DNA of 64,000 bases from contig JAPLNR010000060.1 in assembly GCA_026401035.1 (NCBI GenBank), positions 62,001 to 126,000 of the forward strand, in the 5' to 3' direction. The position numbers and the translations under genes are program-made. The notes under the pieces were generated by a model. The model ran no database searches. It was not told where the DNA came from and saw only the letters and a program-made list of their open reading frames with translations. Below are positions 38,420 to 47,731 of the stretch, one piece after another. Within the stretch, counting starts at the first letter, position 1. Each line of letters opens with the position of its first letter. Source of the stretch: Planctomycetia bacterium. Its GTDB lineage: Bacteria > Planctomycetota > Planctomycetia > Pirellulales > UBA1268.

Positions 38420-39412
38420 TCAAAAAATCCCGCGGGCAGGATCGAAGCCCTTCTTTTTCGCAAGTTCGAAATCCTGCTTCGACTGCTCGTCGAGACCGGC
38501 CTGCTCGCAGGCGAGCGCGCGGTGGTGGAGCATCACCGCCAGACCATGGTCCAGCGATCGCAGACGGCGGGACAATTCGCTGCGGTCGATCCGGCCGGCG
38601 AGCAGCGCGAGTTGACGACGATTCTGCTGCATGCCATCGATGGCGAGATTGAGCTGGTCGATCGCCTCCTGCGTGCGGCCGAGCAGGTGGAGAATGAAGC
38701 CGCGGGTGTCGAGCAGTTCGGGAGTTGCTTCCCTCTGGCCGCCGATGGCCGCGTCGATGTCGACGAGCGCCTCCGGCAGGTCGCGGCCGACGAGCGCGCG
38801 GATGTAGGCCCGATGATTGAGGGCCTCTGGATCACCGGGCGAGGCAAGATCGACGACAATCTCCGCGTCGGCCAGGGCCGCGGCGGCATTGCCGAGCACC
38901 ACGTTCGCCAGGGCCCGCACACGCAGCGGTTGCGGCGCCGTGGGCGCCAGTGCCGCAGCGCGGCTGGCATCCTCGAGGGCGCCCGCCGCGTCGCGATCCT
39001 CGAGTCGCAGCATCGAACGCATGCACAGCAGGTCGACGTCGTCGCCGTGCCAGCGAATGGCACGGCCGAGGTTGGTGATGGCGCCCGTCAGATCGTTGCG
39101 GGCCTCGCGTTCTGCGGCCTGCTCGAGTGACCACCCGACGACCATCTGGCGGACGGCGGGCACGATTTCCGGAAGCAGGAGCGCCGGCACGATCACCGCG
39201 GCCGCCACGCCCAGGATCAGAAGCCGCTTGCGGGATCCTGCCGGTTTGCGTGAGCTCCTTGGTTCAAGGGCGCTTGGTTCGAGGACCCTTGTTTCGAGGG
39301 CCGTTGTTTCGAGGGCCGTCGCAGGAGTGCTCCGGGATGGCTGCAGGTCGTCCAGCCGCGGGTCGGGCTCAAACTCCGTCGGAACCGGAAAACCGAGCCG
39401 ATCATAACGCAT
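38420..39412 (-). CDS. Membrane-anchored TPR protein
   Basis: A 330-residue protein with one hydrophobic segment (LLILGVAAAVIVPALLL, about 64-80) and a C-terminal region of tetratricopeptide repeats. The repeats recur about every 34 residues (LTGAITNLGRAIRWHGDD, AAGALEDASRAAALAPTA, AAALADAEIVVDLASPGD, LPEALVDIDAAIGG, QEAIDQLNLAIDG). Such domains bind partner proteins. The cytoplasmic leader contains four near-identical five-residue units (LETTA, LETRV, LEPSA, LEPRS) encoded by a 15-bp tandem repeat. The partner is unknown. Confidence 0.82.
   Translation of the reverse strand: MRYDRLGFPVPTEFEPDPRLDDLQPSRSTPATALETTALETRVLEPSALEPRSSRKPAGSRKRLLILGVAAAVIVPALLLPEIVPAVRQMVVGWSLEQAAEREARNDLTGAITNLGRAIRWHGDDVDLLCMRSMLRLEDRDAAGALEDASRAAALAPTAPQPLRVRALANVVLGNAAAALADAEIVVDLASPGDPEALNHRAYIRALVGRDLPEALVDIDAAIGGQREATPELLDTRGFILHLLGRTQEAIDQLNLAIDGMQQNRRQLALLAGRIDRSELSRRLRSLDHGLAVMLHHRALACEQAGLDEQSKQDFELAKKKGFDPARGIF
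39261..39320 (-). repeat. 15-bp tandem repeat, four units, in the TPR gene
   Basis: Four head-to-tail units (39261-39275, 39276-39290, 39291-39305, 39306-39320) share the pattern GKTTCRAGGRCCSTT with few differences. The unit length is a multiple of three, so each adds five residues without breaking the frame. Such arrays change length by slippage. Confidence 0.85.
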
Positions 39413-39537
39413 CGCAAAAGAATCTCCCTGAGCATTTGCCGTACACCGTCATCGTAGTCCAAGCGGCGGCGGACGAAAAATTTGACGGCCGCCGCCGGCG
39501 TGTCGTAATGTCTGTCGGCACCCCCGGAGACCCTGCC

Positions 39538-39864
39538 ATGCCTTTGTTCGAGATCGAAACGAGCGCCCACATCATCATCTCGTGGGCTGCCGACGAGCAG
39601 GCCGCGGCGGCCGTCGTGGAAGATGCCTACCCGGGCGAGAAAGTGGTTCGCCTCACCAGGCGGCCCCGTGACACATGGGTGATCTCAAAGTCGGCCTTGG
39701 GTCTCAGGACAGCCTGCAACGACCCCTGCCACACGGCCCGCGAGTGCCTCTCGAAGGCCTCTGGCGACAAGGTGCATGCCATTCGGCTTTACATGCACGA
39801 GACGGGCGACGATCTCGATCGGGCTCGGAAGGTGATCGAATCGAACATGGTCATGGGCTGGTAA
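39538..39864 (+). CDS. Small conserved-looking protein, unknown function
   Basis: Not recognised. A 108-residue soluble protein starting MPLFEIETSAHIIISWAADE after GGAG with eight-base spacing; an earlier ATG at 39508 is less well placed. Predicted strand-helix order is compact and the codon use matches neighbours. Three Cys cluster in TACNDPCHTARECL, a possible metal or disulfide site. The C-terminus ends ARKVIESNMVMGW. It overlaps the stop of the convergent lipoprotein gene by 14 bp. Confidence 0.65.
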   Translation: MPLFEIETSAHIIISWAADEQAAAAVVEDAYPGEKVVRLTRRPRDTWVISKSALGLRTACNDPCHTARECLSKASGDKVHAIRLYMHETGDDLDRARKVIESNMVMGW

Positions 39865-40879
39865 CGGCGGGCACTTCAAAGGCCGCCGTGCGAATGGCCG
39901 AACGGTGAGCCGGCTGATCATCGACAAGAATCGATTGCGACGGCCGGTAACTCGACGTGCCGCCTGGGCGATACCCGGGATCCGGCCGTCTGGCCGGTGG
40001 CGCGGCGGGAAGAGCCTGAGATGCCGGGGATCCGAAGCCAGTCGGCGCTGATTCCATCGCACCGGCAGGCGCTGCGGGCGGCACCGGCGCGGGCTCGAGC
40101 CCGCCGCCAAACCGGCTGCTCATGCTGCTGGAATAGCGGGATGCACCGGCCGGATCGGCTGATGGCGGGGCAGGCAATCCATAGGCTTCGGCGGCGCGGC
40201 TGTCAGCCACGCGGGATGCCGGTTCGTAGCCGGCGGTTGCCGGAAAGGCCCCGGGCGTCGAGCCCCCGGCCAGCGGTGACGGGCTCGCGGCCGGTGCCAG
40301 CGGTGGCGGCACGAGCGGTTGCGAACTTCCCGCCGCCGGAATCTGCCCCGGTAGGCTCGCATACGGCCCCACCTGGGCCGCGCCCGCGGGGGGCTGCTGC
40401 GGAGAATCCGTCTGCGGAAGAATCGAAGACAGGCTCGTGCCCGTTGCCGCCGCAGGAGCCTGCGCGGCTGCCGCCGGAGGCGGGGTCGAGCCATACACCA
40501 CCGCGGCCGGCGCGGCTGGTGCGACGGCGGCGATCCTGGCCGCCGGATCGGCCGCCTGGGCTTTGGTCGCATCGGCGACGGCGTAACCGTTGGGGGTCGT
40601 CGTGGTGGGGTAGGGCGTCGCCGTCTGCGATGGCTTCGTGATCTTCCCGTCTTCCGATTTTCCATCGAACGGCGGCGCCGCGGCGAGTTTTGACGGGTCG
40701 GCTGCACCGGCTCCGCCGAACGACCACCAGGAAGGCGCTGAAAAACTGCTCGTGCCGCTGCGGCAACCGGAAGCGATGCAGACAAACGCGGCACAGAAGC
40801 AGACCGCGGTGGCGGCACCGCTGCGCCGCCCGCCGCCCGCTGTCCGCCGCGGAATCGAATGCCTTCGATGCGTGCCCAT
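39851..40879 (-). CDS. Pro/Ala-rich lipoprotein
   Basis: A 342-residue predicted lipoprotein. The start at MGTHRRHSIPRRTAGG gives a basic N-region, a hydrophobic core (ATAVCFCAAFVCIAS) and a lipobox ASGC near residue 39. The rest is low-complexity: Ala, Pro, Ser, Gly, Thr and very few charged residues, without a domain I recognise. It is probably a disordered envelope or spacer protein. The open frame continues upstream to 41146, across the superoxide dismutase terminator, so the long version is rejected. Confidence 0.65.
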   Translation of the reverse strand: MGTHRRHSIPRRTAGGGRRSGAATAVCFCAAFVCIASGCRSGTSSFSAPSWWSFGGAGAADPSKLAAAPPFDGKSEDGKITKPSQTATPYPTTTTPNGYAVADATKAQAADPAARIAAVAPAAPAAVVYGSTPPPAAAAQAPAAATGTSLSSILPQTDSPQQPPAGAAQVGPYASLPGQIPAAGSSQPLVPPPLAPAASPSPLAGGSTPGAFPATAGYEPASRVADSRAAEAYGLPAPPSADPAGASRYSSSMSSRFGGGLEPAPVPPAAPAGAMESAPTGFGSPASQALPAAPPARRPDPGYRPGGTSSYRPSQSILVDDQPAHRSAIRTAAFEVPAVTSP

Positions 40880-41006
40880 GCTTGAGAATCTCCCTGCCGG
40901 GGGTCGGAGTGTGTGCGTATGAGCCGGCCCTTTATCGGGACGGCGGTTGTCTGTGGAAGGGAAATAGGGATTCGGGCAAAACCAAGTCAACTCCAGCCTG
41001 CACACG

Positions 41007-41041
41007 AAAAAAAACCGGAGAGTGGCAGGGCCACTCTCCGG
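41007..41041 (-). terminator. Rho-independent terminator of sodA
   Basis: Read on the minus strand, a perfect 12-bp stem (41041-41030 with 41026-41015) with a 3-base loop is followed by eight T (41014-41007). It lies 56 bp after the superoxide dismutase stop codon. Confidence 0.93.
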
Positions 41042-41096
41042 CAGATGGATAAACCTGGCGATTTCGGTAGGAGCCCGGTCGGCGCCCAGACGCCCG

Positions 41097-41708
41097 CTAT
41101 TTCTTGGCGACCGCGAACCGCTTGCCGACCGCATCCCAGTCGACAACGTTGTAGAAGGCGTTCACGTAATCGGCCCGCCGGTTTTGATAGAGCAGGTAGT
41201 AGGCGTGTTCCCAGACGTCGATGCCCAGCAGCGGCGTGTTGCCGTGCATGATCGGGCTGTCCTGGTTGGCAGTGCTCTCCACCAGCAACTTGCCCTTGGA
41301 ATCGAGCGAAAGCCAGGCCCAGCCGCTGCCGAAGCGGCCCATGGCGGCCTTCGTAAACTCGTCCTTGAACTTGTCGAAGCCGCCGAACACGGTGCGCACG
41401 GCTTCGCCGAGGTGTCCGGCCGGTTCGCCGCCCTTGCCCTTGCCGATCGTGTCCCAGAACATCGAGTGGTTGGCGTGGCCGCCGCCGTTGTTTCGCACCA
41501 CCGTGCGGATCGCTTCCGGCACCTTGTCGAGATCAGCGATCAACTTTTCCACAGCGAGATCGCCGAGCGGATTGCCCTCGAGCGCCTTGTTGACGTTCGC
41601 GACGTAGGCGGCATGGTGCTTGTCGTGGTGGATCTCCATCGTGCGGGCATCGATGAAGGGTTCCAGGGCGTCGAAGGCGTAGGGAAGCGGCGGGAGCGTG
41701 TAGGCCAT
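41097..41708 (-). CDS. sodA: Superoxide dismutase (Mn/Fe), probably Mn
   Basis: Converts superoxide to oxygen and hydrogen peroxide. Started at [20 protein letters not shown] the protein has 203 residues, as expected. The metal ligands are His in [14 protein letters not shown], His in NHSMFW, and Asp/His in [22 protein letters not shown] and the Gln in ANQDSPI favour the manganese form over the iron form, but this is not certain. The gene is monocistronic with a strong terminator, and no signal peptide is present, so it is cytoplasmic. Confidence 0.94.
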   Translation of the reverse strand: MAYTLPPLPYAFDALEPFIDARTMEIHHDKHHAAYVANVNKALEGNPLGDLAVEKLIADLDKVPEAIRTVVRNNGGGHANHSMFWDTIGKGKGGEPAGHLGEAVRTVFGGFDKFKDEFTKAAMGRFGSGWAWLSLDSKGKLLVESTANQDSPIMHGNTPLLGIDVWEHAYYLLYQNRRADYVNAFYNVVDWDAVGKRFAVAKK

Positions 41709-42068
41709 GAGGATGATTCTCCGGGGCAAAACGAGGAGCGGGAAACGAAAGACGGAATGCTGGCGGAAGCCATTTCCGCGCAGCGTACCGCAGCAGCGTC
41801 AGGGCCGCAAATGGCCCTGGAACGGCCGGTGGCCACCGACGCAACACTGCGGACGTGGAGGATTGTAGGGGGGCCGTTCGGCGTGGCGACCTTGCCGAAC
41901 CTGCCGTGCGTGCGCGTTGACCGATGCCGGGAAAGCTGGCTGAATCCGGCAGGCGGAGAACGACGAAATTGTGAGTGCGGGACGGCTACAGGTCGGCAGG
42001 ATGCCACCTCGTCGCGCACGGGATCGCCGATCCCGTTCCCAGGATGGATCCACCGGTAAAGTCGCCCC
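41709..42068. other. Gene-free region upstream of sodA
   Basis: About 360 bp between the divergent sodA and a membrane protein gene. No open frame of convincing composition is present. A small inverted repeat (arms 41800-41806 and 41813-41819) is seen. GGAG lies ten bases before the sodA start. I see no further features. Confidence 0.6.
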
Positions 42069-43187
42069 ATGTCGCTGCTCGGAAGCCAGCGGCGCGATCA
42101 ACGTCGCCGCCTGCTCGTCTCGTGGACCCGCGAGAAATCCACCCCCTCCTCCCGCGCCGCGGCGCCCGCGACCCGCGCCATGGCCGAATACGCTCCAGAG
42201 GCCCATCCTGAGCGACAGCCCGCCATCGCCACGCTGCTGCCGACTGGCAGCGGCGGCATGGCGATCGTGTCGGCAGTGATTCTCGTCGCCCTGGGCTCGA
42301 CAATCGCCATCGGCGTGTATGAACCGCTGCTCGACGCGGTGGGGCGGATGGCCGGCGGTCGGTTTGCAGGAGCCGTGGCAGCCTTGCGGGCCTGCGTCGA
42401 CATGCGGTCGGCGCTCTCCCTCGCGGGGTGGCTGTCGCAATTGCTGCTCGCGGCGGCGGCCGTCGTAGCGCTCGTGGTGCGGCAGATGCGGCGTCATCGG
42501 CGGGATGACTACCGGGGCCGCTACCGGGCCTGGGGCTGGCTCGCCGGCCTGCTTGTCACCTCGTCGTGCGCGGCACACCTGCCGCTGGGAAGGCTCGCGG
42601 GCATCTTCATGGCCGAGGCGACAGGGATCGCCCTCGGGCCGCAGGGGTATGGGTGGTGGGTGACGCTCGCCGCGCTGGCCCTCGGTGCGGTTTCCCTCTG
42701 GGCAGTGCTGCCGCTGCACGAGCGGCGTGCAACAGCGGTCTGGCTCGCGGCGGCGCTGGGTGCCTGGGGTGCGGCTGCAGGCTGCGCGTGGGGCGGCACT
42801 GGCAGCGCGTCGGCTGCAATCGCAATCCAGACGGCCTGGACGCTGGGCAGCGGACTCATGGCCGTCGCGATGCTCGCCGCGGCACGGTCGGTGATCCGCG
42901 AGGTGCGCGGCGAGGCGGGCCAGACGTCGCAAGTCCGCCGGCAGTCGGCGGCCTCCCGGGCCGCCATGCGGCCGCCAGCCGCCGCCGTGGCGGCAAAGGC
43001 TGAGTCTTGGAACGAATACGAGGCGGACGAACAGGCCGCCGCTGCGGACGATGGAGCCGAGGACGGTTACACTGCCGGAGACTTCACGGACGGCTCCGAC
43101 GCCGAGGACGACCACGGCCCACGGCACCTCTCGAAGGCCGAACGCAAGCGGCTCAAGAAGCTGGCCCGGTTGAACCGGGTGGCCTGA
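42069..43187 (+). CDS. Polytopic membrane protein, unknown function
   Basis: Not recognised. The 372-residue product has about five hydrophobic stretches between residues 55 and 285, such as AIVSAVILVALGSTIAIGVY, LSQLLLAAAAVVALVV and WWVTLAALALGAVSLWAVL. The N-terminal 50 residues are basic and may begin later, at the ATG for MAEYAPEAHPERQP. The C-terminal 80 residues are cytosolic, acidic and Ala-rich (EYEADEQAAAADDGAED) and end in a basic tail. It precedes gltX by 31 bp on the same strand and may be co-transcribed. Confidence 0.68.
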   Translation: MSLLGSQRRDQRRRLLVSWTREKSTPSSRAAAPATRAMAEYAPEAHPERQPAIATLLPTGSGGMAIVSAVILVALGSTIAIGVYEPLLDAVGRMAGGRFAGAVAALRACVDMRSALSLAGWLSQLLLAAAAVVALVVRQMRRHRRDDYRGRYRAWGWLAGLLVTSSCAAHLPLGRLAGIFMAEATGIALGPQGYGWWVTLAALALGAVSLWAVLPLHERRATAVWLAAALGAWGAAAGCAWGGTGSASAAIAIQTAWTLGSGLMAVAMLAAARSVIREVRGEAGQTSQVRRQSAASRAAMRPPAAAVAAKAESWNEYEADEQAAAADDGAEDGYTAGDFTDGSDAEDDHGPRHLSKAERKRLKKLARLNRVA

Positions 43188-43218
43188 GTTCGCGCCCGAC
43201 ACTCCCGCAGCAGCCGCC

Positions 43219-44796
43219 ATGACCGCCATGACCGCCAAGACAGTCCGTACCCGATTTGCGCCGAGCCCGACCGGCTACCTCCACATCGGCGGTGTTCGCA
43301 CGGCCCTTTTCAACTGGCTGTTCGCCCGCAAGCACGGCGGCGCCTTCATCCTCCGCATCGACGATACCGACGTCGCCCGCAATCTGGACCAGGCACTCGA
43401 GCCGATCCTGTCGGGACTCAAGTGGCTGGGTATCGACTGGGACGAGGGGCCGGGGGTGGGCGGACCGCACGCGCCCTACTTCCAATCGCAGCGGGCCGAT
43501 CGGCACCGCGCCGCCGTGGAGCGATTGCTGACAGCGGGGCATGCCTATCGGGATTTTGCCAGACCTGAGGAACTCGACGAGGAACGCAAGGCCGCGCAGG
43601 CCGCCGGCAAGCCGTTCCTCTACAGCCGCCGGTTCGCGGCCTTCGACGAGGCAGAGGCCGCGAGGCTGCATGACGAAGGCCGGCAGAGCGTCGTCCGCCT
43701 CAAGATGCCGCGCGAGGGATCGCTCGTGATCGATGACGCCGTCCGGGGCCGGGTGGAGTTTGCCTGGGAGCGGGAGCAGGATCACGTCATCCAGCGGGCC
43801 GACGGCTCCTGTCTCTACCATCTGGCAAGCGTGGTCGATGACAACGATCTCGAGATCACGCATGTCATCCGCGCCGAGGAGCATCTTTCCAATACGCCGC
43901 GGCAGGCGTTCATCGCGATGTCGCTGGGATACGGCCTGCCGGCCTACGCCCATCTGCCGCTCGTGGCCGAACCGGGCAGCCGCACGAAACTCAGCAAGCG
44001 GAAGCTCGCGCAATATCTCAAGAACGCCGACTTCAAGCAGATCTCCGAGCACGGCACGAGGATCGCCGAACGGATCGGCCTGGCACCCGAGGCCGACACG
44101 TTCAATCCGGTGATCGTCGACTTCTACCGCGAGGTGGGCTACTTGCCGTGGGCGATTGACAACTACCTGGCGCTGCTGGGCTGGTCGTACGACGACAAGA
44201 CGGAATTTTTCAGTCGCGATGAACTGATCCGTGGGTTCACCCTCGAGCGGATCAACTCCTCGCCGGCGAGCTTCGACCCGAAAAAACTCTGGGCCGTGCA
44301 GGACCACTACATGCACGCACTCCCGACTGACGAGAAGCTCGCGCTGATGCTTCCCTTCCTCGCCAAGGCGGGGCTCGTGAGCGACCCCGCGTCGGCGGAA
44401 GCGGTTGCCACGGTGCGGAAGGTCATCGAAGCCTCGGGCGACCGTCTCAAGGTGGCCGGCGACATCCTCGGCTACGCCGATTTCTTCCTGGTGGAAGAAC
44501 CGGTGATGGAGGAGGCCGCCGTCAAACAGCGGCTCGCAAAGCCCGGCGTGCGGGCCTTGCTCGAACAGGCGCTCGCCGCCTTCAAGACGCTCGAGCCATT
44601 CGCGCCGGCCGAACTGGAGACCGCCTGCAAGGCGCTCGTGGAGCAGGGGGGCCTGAAAATCGGCGACCTCATCCATCCGATCCGCGTGGCGATCACGGGC
44701 AAGGCCGTCGGCCCGGGCCTCTACGACTGCCTCGCGATCCTCGGCCGCGAGAAGTCGCTCGTCAGGCTCGAACGGGCGCTGCCGCTTTGCGGCTGA
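43219..44796 (+). CDS. gltX: Glutamyl-tRNA synthetase
   Basis: Charges tRNA-Glu (and possibly tRNA-Gln). The 525-residue class I synthetase begins TVRTRFAPSPTGYLHIGGVR, with HIGG as the HIGH motif. The second signature is TKLSKRKLAQYL (KMSKS-like) near residue 255. LRIDDTDVARN and IRAEEHLSNTPRQ are typical of bacterial GluRS. The C-terminal anticodon-binding part is present. No glutaminyl-tRNA synthetase is seen in the window, so whether misacylation plus GatCAB is used cannot be told. A second ATG at 43228 is possible. Confidence 0.96.
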   Translation: MTAMTAKTVRTRFAPSPTGYLHIGGVRTALFNWLFARKHGGAFILRIDDTDVARNLDQALEPILSGLKWLGIDWDEGPGVGGPHAPYFQSQRADRHRAAVERLLTAGHAYRDFARPEELDEERKAAQAAGKPFLYSRRFAAFDEAEAARLHDEGRQSVVRLKMPREGSLVIDDAVRGRVEFAWEREQDHVIQRADGSCLYHLASVVDDNDLEITHVIRAEEHLSNTPRQAFIAMSLGYGLPAYAHLPLVAEPGSRTKLSKRKLAQYLKNADFKQISEHGTRIAERIGLAPEADTFNPVIVDFYREVGYLPWAIDNYLALLGWSYDDKTEFFSRDELIRGFTLERINSSPASFDPKKLWAVQDHYMHALPTDEKLALMLPFLAKAGLVSDPASAEAVATVRKVIEASGDRLKVAGDILGYADFFLVEEPVMEEAAVKQRLAKPGVRALLEQALAAFKTLEPFAPAELETACKALVEQGGLKIGDLIHPIRVAITGKAVGPGLYDCLAILGREKSLVRLERALPLCG

Positions 44797-44900
44797 CCGC
44801 CCCGGGCGAGCGTCTTGTCCTCGGCAGGCGCTTTTTCCTCGCCACTGCCGGCGAGCCGAGGTAGTCTTGTTGGATGTGCGCGAGTCTGAGGGGTCCGCTC

Positions 44901-46724
44901 ATGCAGGGACTTTCCCCCATTGGCACGTTCTTTCTGCGGGCCGTGAGGTCTCGGAGCCGGAGTCGGTTCGCGCGGTTGGCGGCTGTGGCCGTGATCACCA
45001 CCATTCCCGTCGCGGCCTTCGCCCAAGAAATCGCAAGCCCGCCCACGGGCCAGTTCCTCACCGGCCCCTACGATCCCGTTACCGGAGGCAACTTCCAGTT
45101 CGTCAACGAACTCGTCGGCGGCAGCATCTTCTATAGCAGCGGCTTTCTTGGTGGATCGACAATCATTGGCAATATCGAGGCGGGCCATGTCTGGGGCGAT
45201 CACGAGGTCTTCAACCGCACCGGCCTCGGCATCGGCCCAGCCGTCGAACGACAGGTATCCGCGCCCGGCGTGACCGGACAACTCGACTTCCACGCCACGA
45301 TGGTCGGCCACGTGCTCGCTGGCACTGGTTACGTGGCGGCTTCAGGCACGAACTCCGGCGGCTACTCCTACCTCGGCGTCGGCATGGCACCGCATGCGAG
45401 GCTTTGGTCGGGCGCGATTGCGACGTCGTATTCCACGAGCACGAGCAGCATCGGTTCGTTCGATACCGAGCCCACATCGACGATCCCCGTCTACCGGCAG
45501 TTCTTCCAAGGCATCAGCGGCACCGCGGCCGACGTCATCAACAGCAGCTTTGGCGGGGGCGACCCGTCGTCCACGGAGCCGGAGTCGCTCGCGATCGACG
45601 CGCTCGCCTTCCAAAACCCAAACGTCACGTTCGTCGCCGCGGCCGGCAACGATGACACGGCGGCCGTGTCGGCCCCAGGCAACGTCTACAACGGCATCAC
45701 GGTGGGCAGCGTCGGCGGCACGAACTTCCGCACTCCTTCCGATTTCTCGTCGCGTGGTGCCGTCGACTTCTACAACCCCGTGACCAAGGAGACGGTCACG
45801 GGCGTGCGGGCGGCGGTGGACATCGCCGCACCCGGTGAACTCAACGTGCTCGCCGCCTACCTCGGCCCGACCGGTGGCCTCGTGCCGCGAACCGACATCA
45901 CGCAGAACCCATCTCCGACCAATCAATATTTCGTCAACCAGGACGGCACGAGCTTCGCCTCACCAACGGTTGCGGGCGGTGTGGCGCTGATGAAGGATGC
46001 CGCGAACGGCCTTGGGTGGATGCCTGGCACGGCCCTCGACTCTCGCGTGATCAAGTCCGTCCTCATGGCCACGTCAGACCGCACCGACGGCTGGAATAAC
46101 GGCCAGGCAACCGTCAACGGGGTCGTGCGGACGACGCAGTCGCTCGACTGGGCCACGGGAGCCGGCGCCCTCGACCTCGAAACAGCAGGCCTGACGTACG
46201 TGCAGGGCAACACGATCGACGTCGGCGGCCTCGGTGGCGGCACGATCGGCCTGCAAGGCTGGGATTACGGCAGCGTGGGTGTGAACGCCTTCAACGATTA
46301 CACGGATTACACGTTCTCATCGACGCTCTCCTCGCCCTCCGAACTGCAGGTCTCGCTCAACTGGTTCGCCCGCGGCGCGTTCGACAATGCCACCGACACG
46401 GGCACTCGCTCGGCGTTCGCGAATCTCGACCTGCAGGTCTGGAGCATCGCCGACGGCGTCTTCAACAGCCTCGTCGCCGAATCGACCAGCCTCTACAACA
46501 ATGCCGAGTTCCTGCGGTTCACGCTGACAGGGGCGGGGCAGTACGGACTGCGAGTCTTGTCGCCCGGCATGACCTACGACGCCAACGCGGCCACGGAACC
46601 CGTCACCTCGGAGACCTACGGGCTCTCCTGGAACATGGTGGTCGTGCCCGAACCCTCCGCAGCCGCTCTGGCCGCGATCGGCGCGGCGCTGGCCGCCATC
46701 ATGGCCCACCGCCGGCGTTCGTGA
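44901..46724 (+). CDS. Secreted S8 subtilisin-like protein with PEP-CTERM anchor
   Basis: A 607-residue exported protein starting MQGLSPIGTFFLRAVRS after AGGGG; an upstream ATG at 44874 is less well placed. The signal peptide ends near VAAFAQE. The subtilase fold shows His131 in FHATMVGHVLAG, the oxyanion Asn250 in FVAAAGNDD and Ser351 in GTSFASPTVAG. At the position of the first catalytic residue it has Glu93 in IGNIEAGHVW rather than Asp. A C-terminal beta-sandwich follows. The end is VVPEPSAAALAAIGAALAAI then a basic tail, a PEP-CTERM sorting signal. Its substrates are unknown. Confidence 0.85.
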   Translation: MQGLSPIGTFFLRAVRSRSRSRFARLAAVAVITTIPVAAFAQEIASPPTGQFLTGPYDPVTGGNFQFVNELVGGSIFYSSGFLGGSTIIGNIEAGHVWGDHEVFNRTGLGIGPAVERQVSAPGVTGQLDFHATMVGHVLAGTGYVAASGTNSGGYSYLGVGMAPHARLWSGAIATSYSTSTSSIGSFDTEPTSTIPVYRQFFQGISGTAADVINSSFGGGDPSSTEPESLAIDALAFQNPNVTFVAAAGNDDTAAVSAPGNVYNGITVGSVGGTNFRTPSDFSSRGAVDFYNPVTKETVTGVRAAVDIAAPGELNVLAAYLGPTGGLVPRTDITQNPSPTNQYFVNQDGTSFASPTVAGGVALMKDAANGLGWMPGTALDSRVIKSVLMATSDRTDGWNNGQATVNGVVRTTQSLDWATGAGALDLETAGLTYVQGNTIDVGGLGGGTIGLQGWDYGSVGVNAFNDYTDYTFSSTLSSPSELQVSLNWFARGAFDNATDTGTRSAFANLDLQVWSIADGVFNSLVAESTSLYNNAEFLRFTLTGAGQYGLRVLSPGMTYDANAATEPVTSETYGLSWNMVVVPEPSAAALAAIGAALAAIMAHRRRS

Positions 46725-46747
46725 CTGCCGAAACAAGCGGGCTTCAT

Positions 46748-46797
46748 GGACGGCTAGGGCTGGGAATCCTACATTCTGGTCTTCGCCGTCTGTTTTT
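46748..46797 (+). terminator. Candidate terminator after the subtilase gene
   Basis: GGACGGC (46748-46754) pairs with GCCGTCT (46785-46791, one G-T) and TGTTTTT follows. The loop of 30 bases is long but may form a second small stem. It lies between the subtilase stop and the pfkB start. Confidence 0.45.
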
Positions 46798-46814
46798 CCC
46801 CAGGAGCCCCGTCC

Positions 46815-47717
46815 ATGCCGCTGCTCGTCGTCGGAAGCGTTGCCCTCGATTGCGTTGAGACCCCCACGGCCAAGCGGGACGACGTGCTCGGCGGATCGGC
46901 CGTGTTCTTCTCCTACGCCGCGAGTTTCTTTTCGCCCGTGCGGATGATCGGCGCGGTCGGCGAGGACTGGCCGGCGAAGCACACGAAGCTCCTGGAGGCG
47001 AAGGGGATCGACACCTCGGGCTTGCAGACGATTCCCGGCGGCAAGACCTTTCGCTGGCGGGGCCGCTACCTGCCCAACATGAACGACCGCGAGACGCTCG
47101 AGGTGCACCTCAACGTGCTCGGTGAGTTTCAGCCCAAACTCAATGGCACCCACCGTGACTGCCGGTTTTTGTTTCTGGGCAACGCCTCGCCGGCCGTGCA
47201 GTTAAACGTGCTCGAGCAGGCCACGGCTGCGGAACTCACCGTCGCCGACACAATGGATCTCTGGATCAATATCCAGCGGGACGAACTCGGTGAACTCCTC
47301 CGGCGAATTGACGGCCTCGTGCTCAACGACTCCGAGGCGAAACTCCTGGCCGAGGACGAGAATCTCGTCCGGGCGGGGCAGAAGGTGCTCGCCATGGGGC
47401 CGAAGTTCGTCGTGATCAAGAAGGGGGAGCACGGGGCGATGTTCTTCAGCGAGCACGAGATGTACGTCATGCCGGCCTATCCCACGGCGCAGGTACTCGA
47501 CCCCACCGGCGCCGGCGACAGCTTCGCCGGCGGCATGATGGGGCACTTGGCGGCCCTGGGCCGATTCGACGCCCAGGCCCTCAAGGAGGCCCTCGCCTAC
47601 GGCGTGGTGACCGCGAGCTTCACCGTCGAGGATTTCAGCCTCGACCGGCTCGAGAAACTCGAGCGGCACGATCTCGACCGCCGCCTGGCCGAGTATCGCC
47701 AGATGCTTCGCTTTTAG
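46815..47717 (+). CDS. PfkB-family carbohydrate/nucleoside kinase
   Basis: ATP-dependent kinase of the ribokinase fold, 300 residues, from ATG after CAGGAG. The N-terminal LGGSAVFFSYAASFF is the substrate-binding GG motif and the C-terminal ATP and catalytic signature is LDPTGAGDSFAGGMMGHLA with the catalytic Asp near 235. LFLGNASPAVQLNVLEQ is in the lid region. The substrate cannot be told between ribose, fructose, adenosine or others. It is monocistronic upstream of recA. Confidence 0.9.
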   Translation: MPLLVVGSVALDCVETPTAKRDDVLGGSAVFFSYAASFFSPVRMIGAVGEDWPAKHTKLLEAKGIDTSGLQTIPGGKTFRWRGRYLPNMNDRETLEVHLNVLGEFQPKLNGTHRDCRFLFLGNASPAVQLNVLEQATAAELTVADTMDLWINIQRDELGELLRRIDGLVLNDSEAKLLAEDENLVRAGQKVLAMGPKFVVIKKGEHGAMFFSEHEMYVMPAYPTAQVLDPTGAGDSFAGGMMGHLAALGRFDAQALKEALAYGVVTASFTVEDFSLDRLEKLERHDLDRRLAEYRQMLRF

Positions 47718-47731
47718 GACTCCCGCACGAC

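Noticed and set aside
39127-39864. A longer start for the small Cys-cluster protein, adding 137 residues
   Set aside because: The added part runs through the upstream region of the TPR gene and is Arg/Pro-rich; the ATG at 39538 has a good GGAG site.
39851-41146. A longer form of the Pro/Ala-rich lipoprotein starting at 41146
   Set aside because: It would run through the sodA terminator and the end of sodA. The shorter form has a proper lipoprotein signal.
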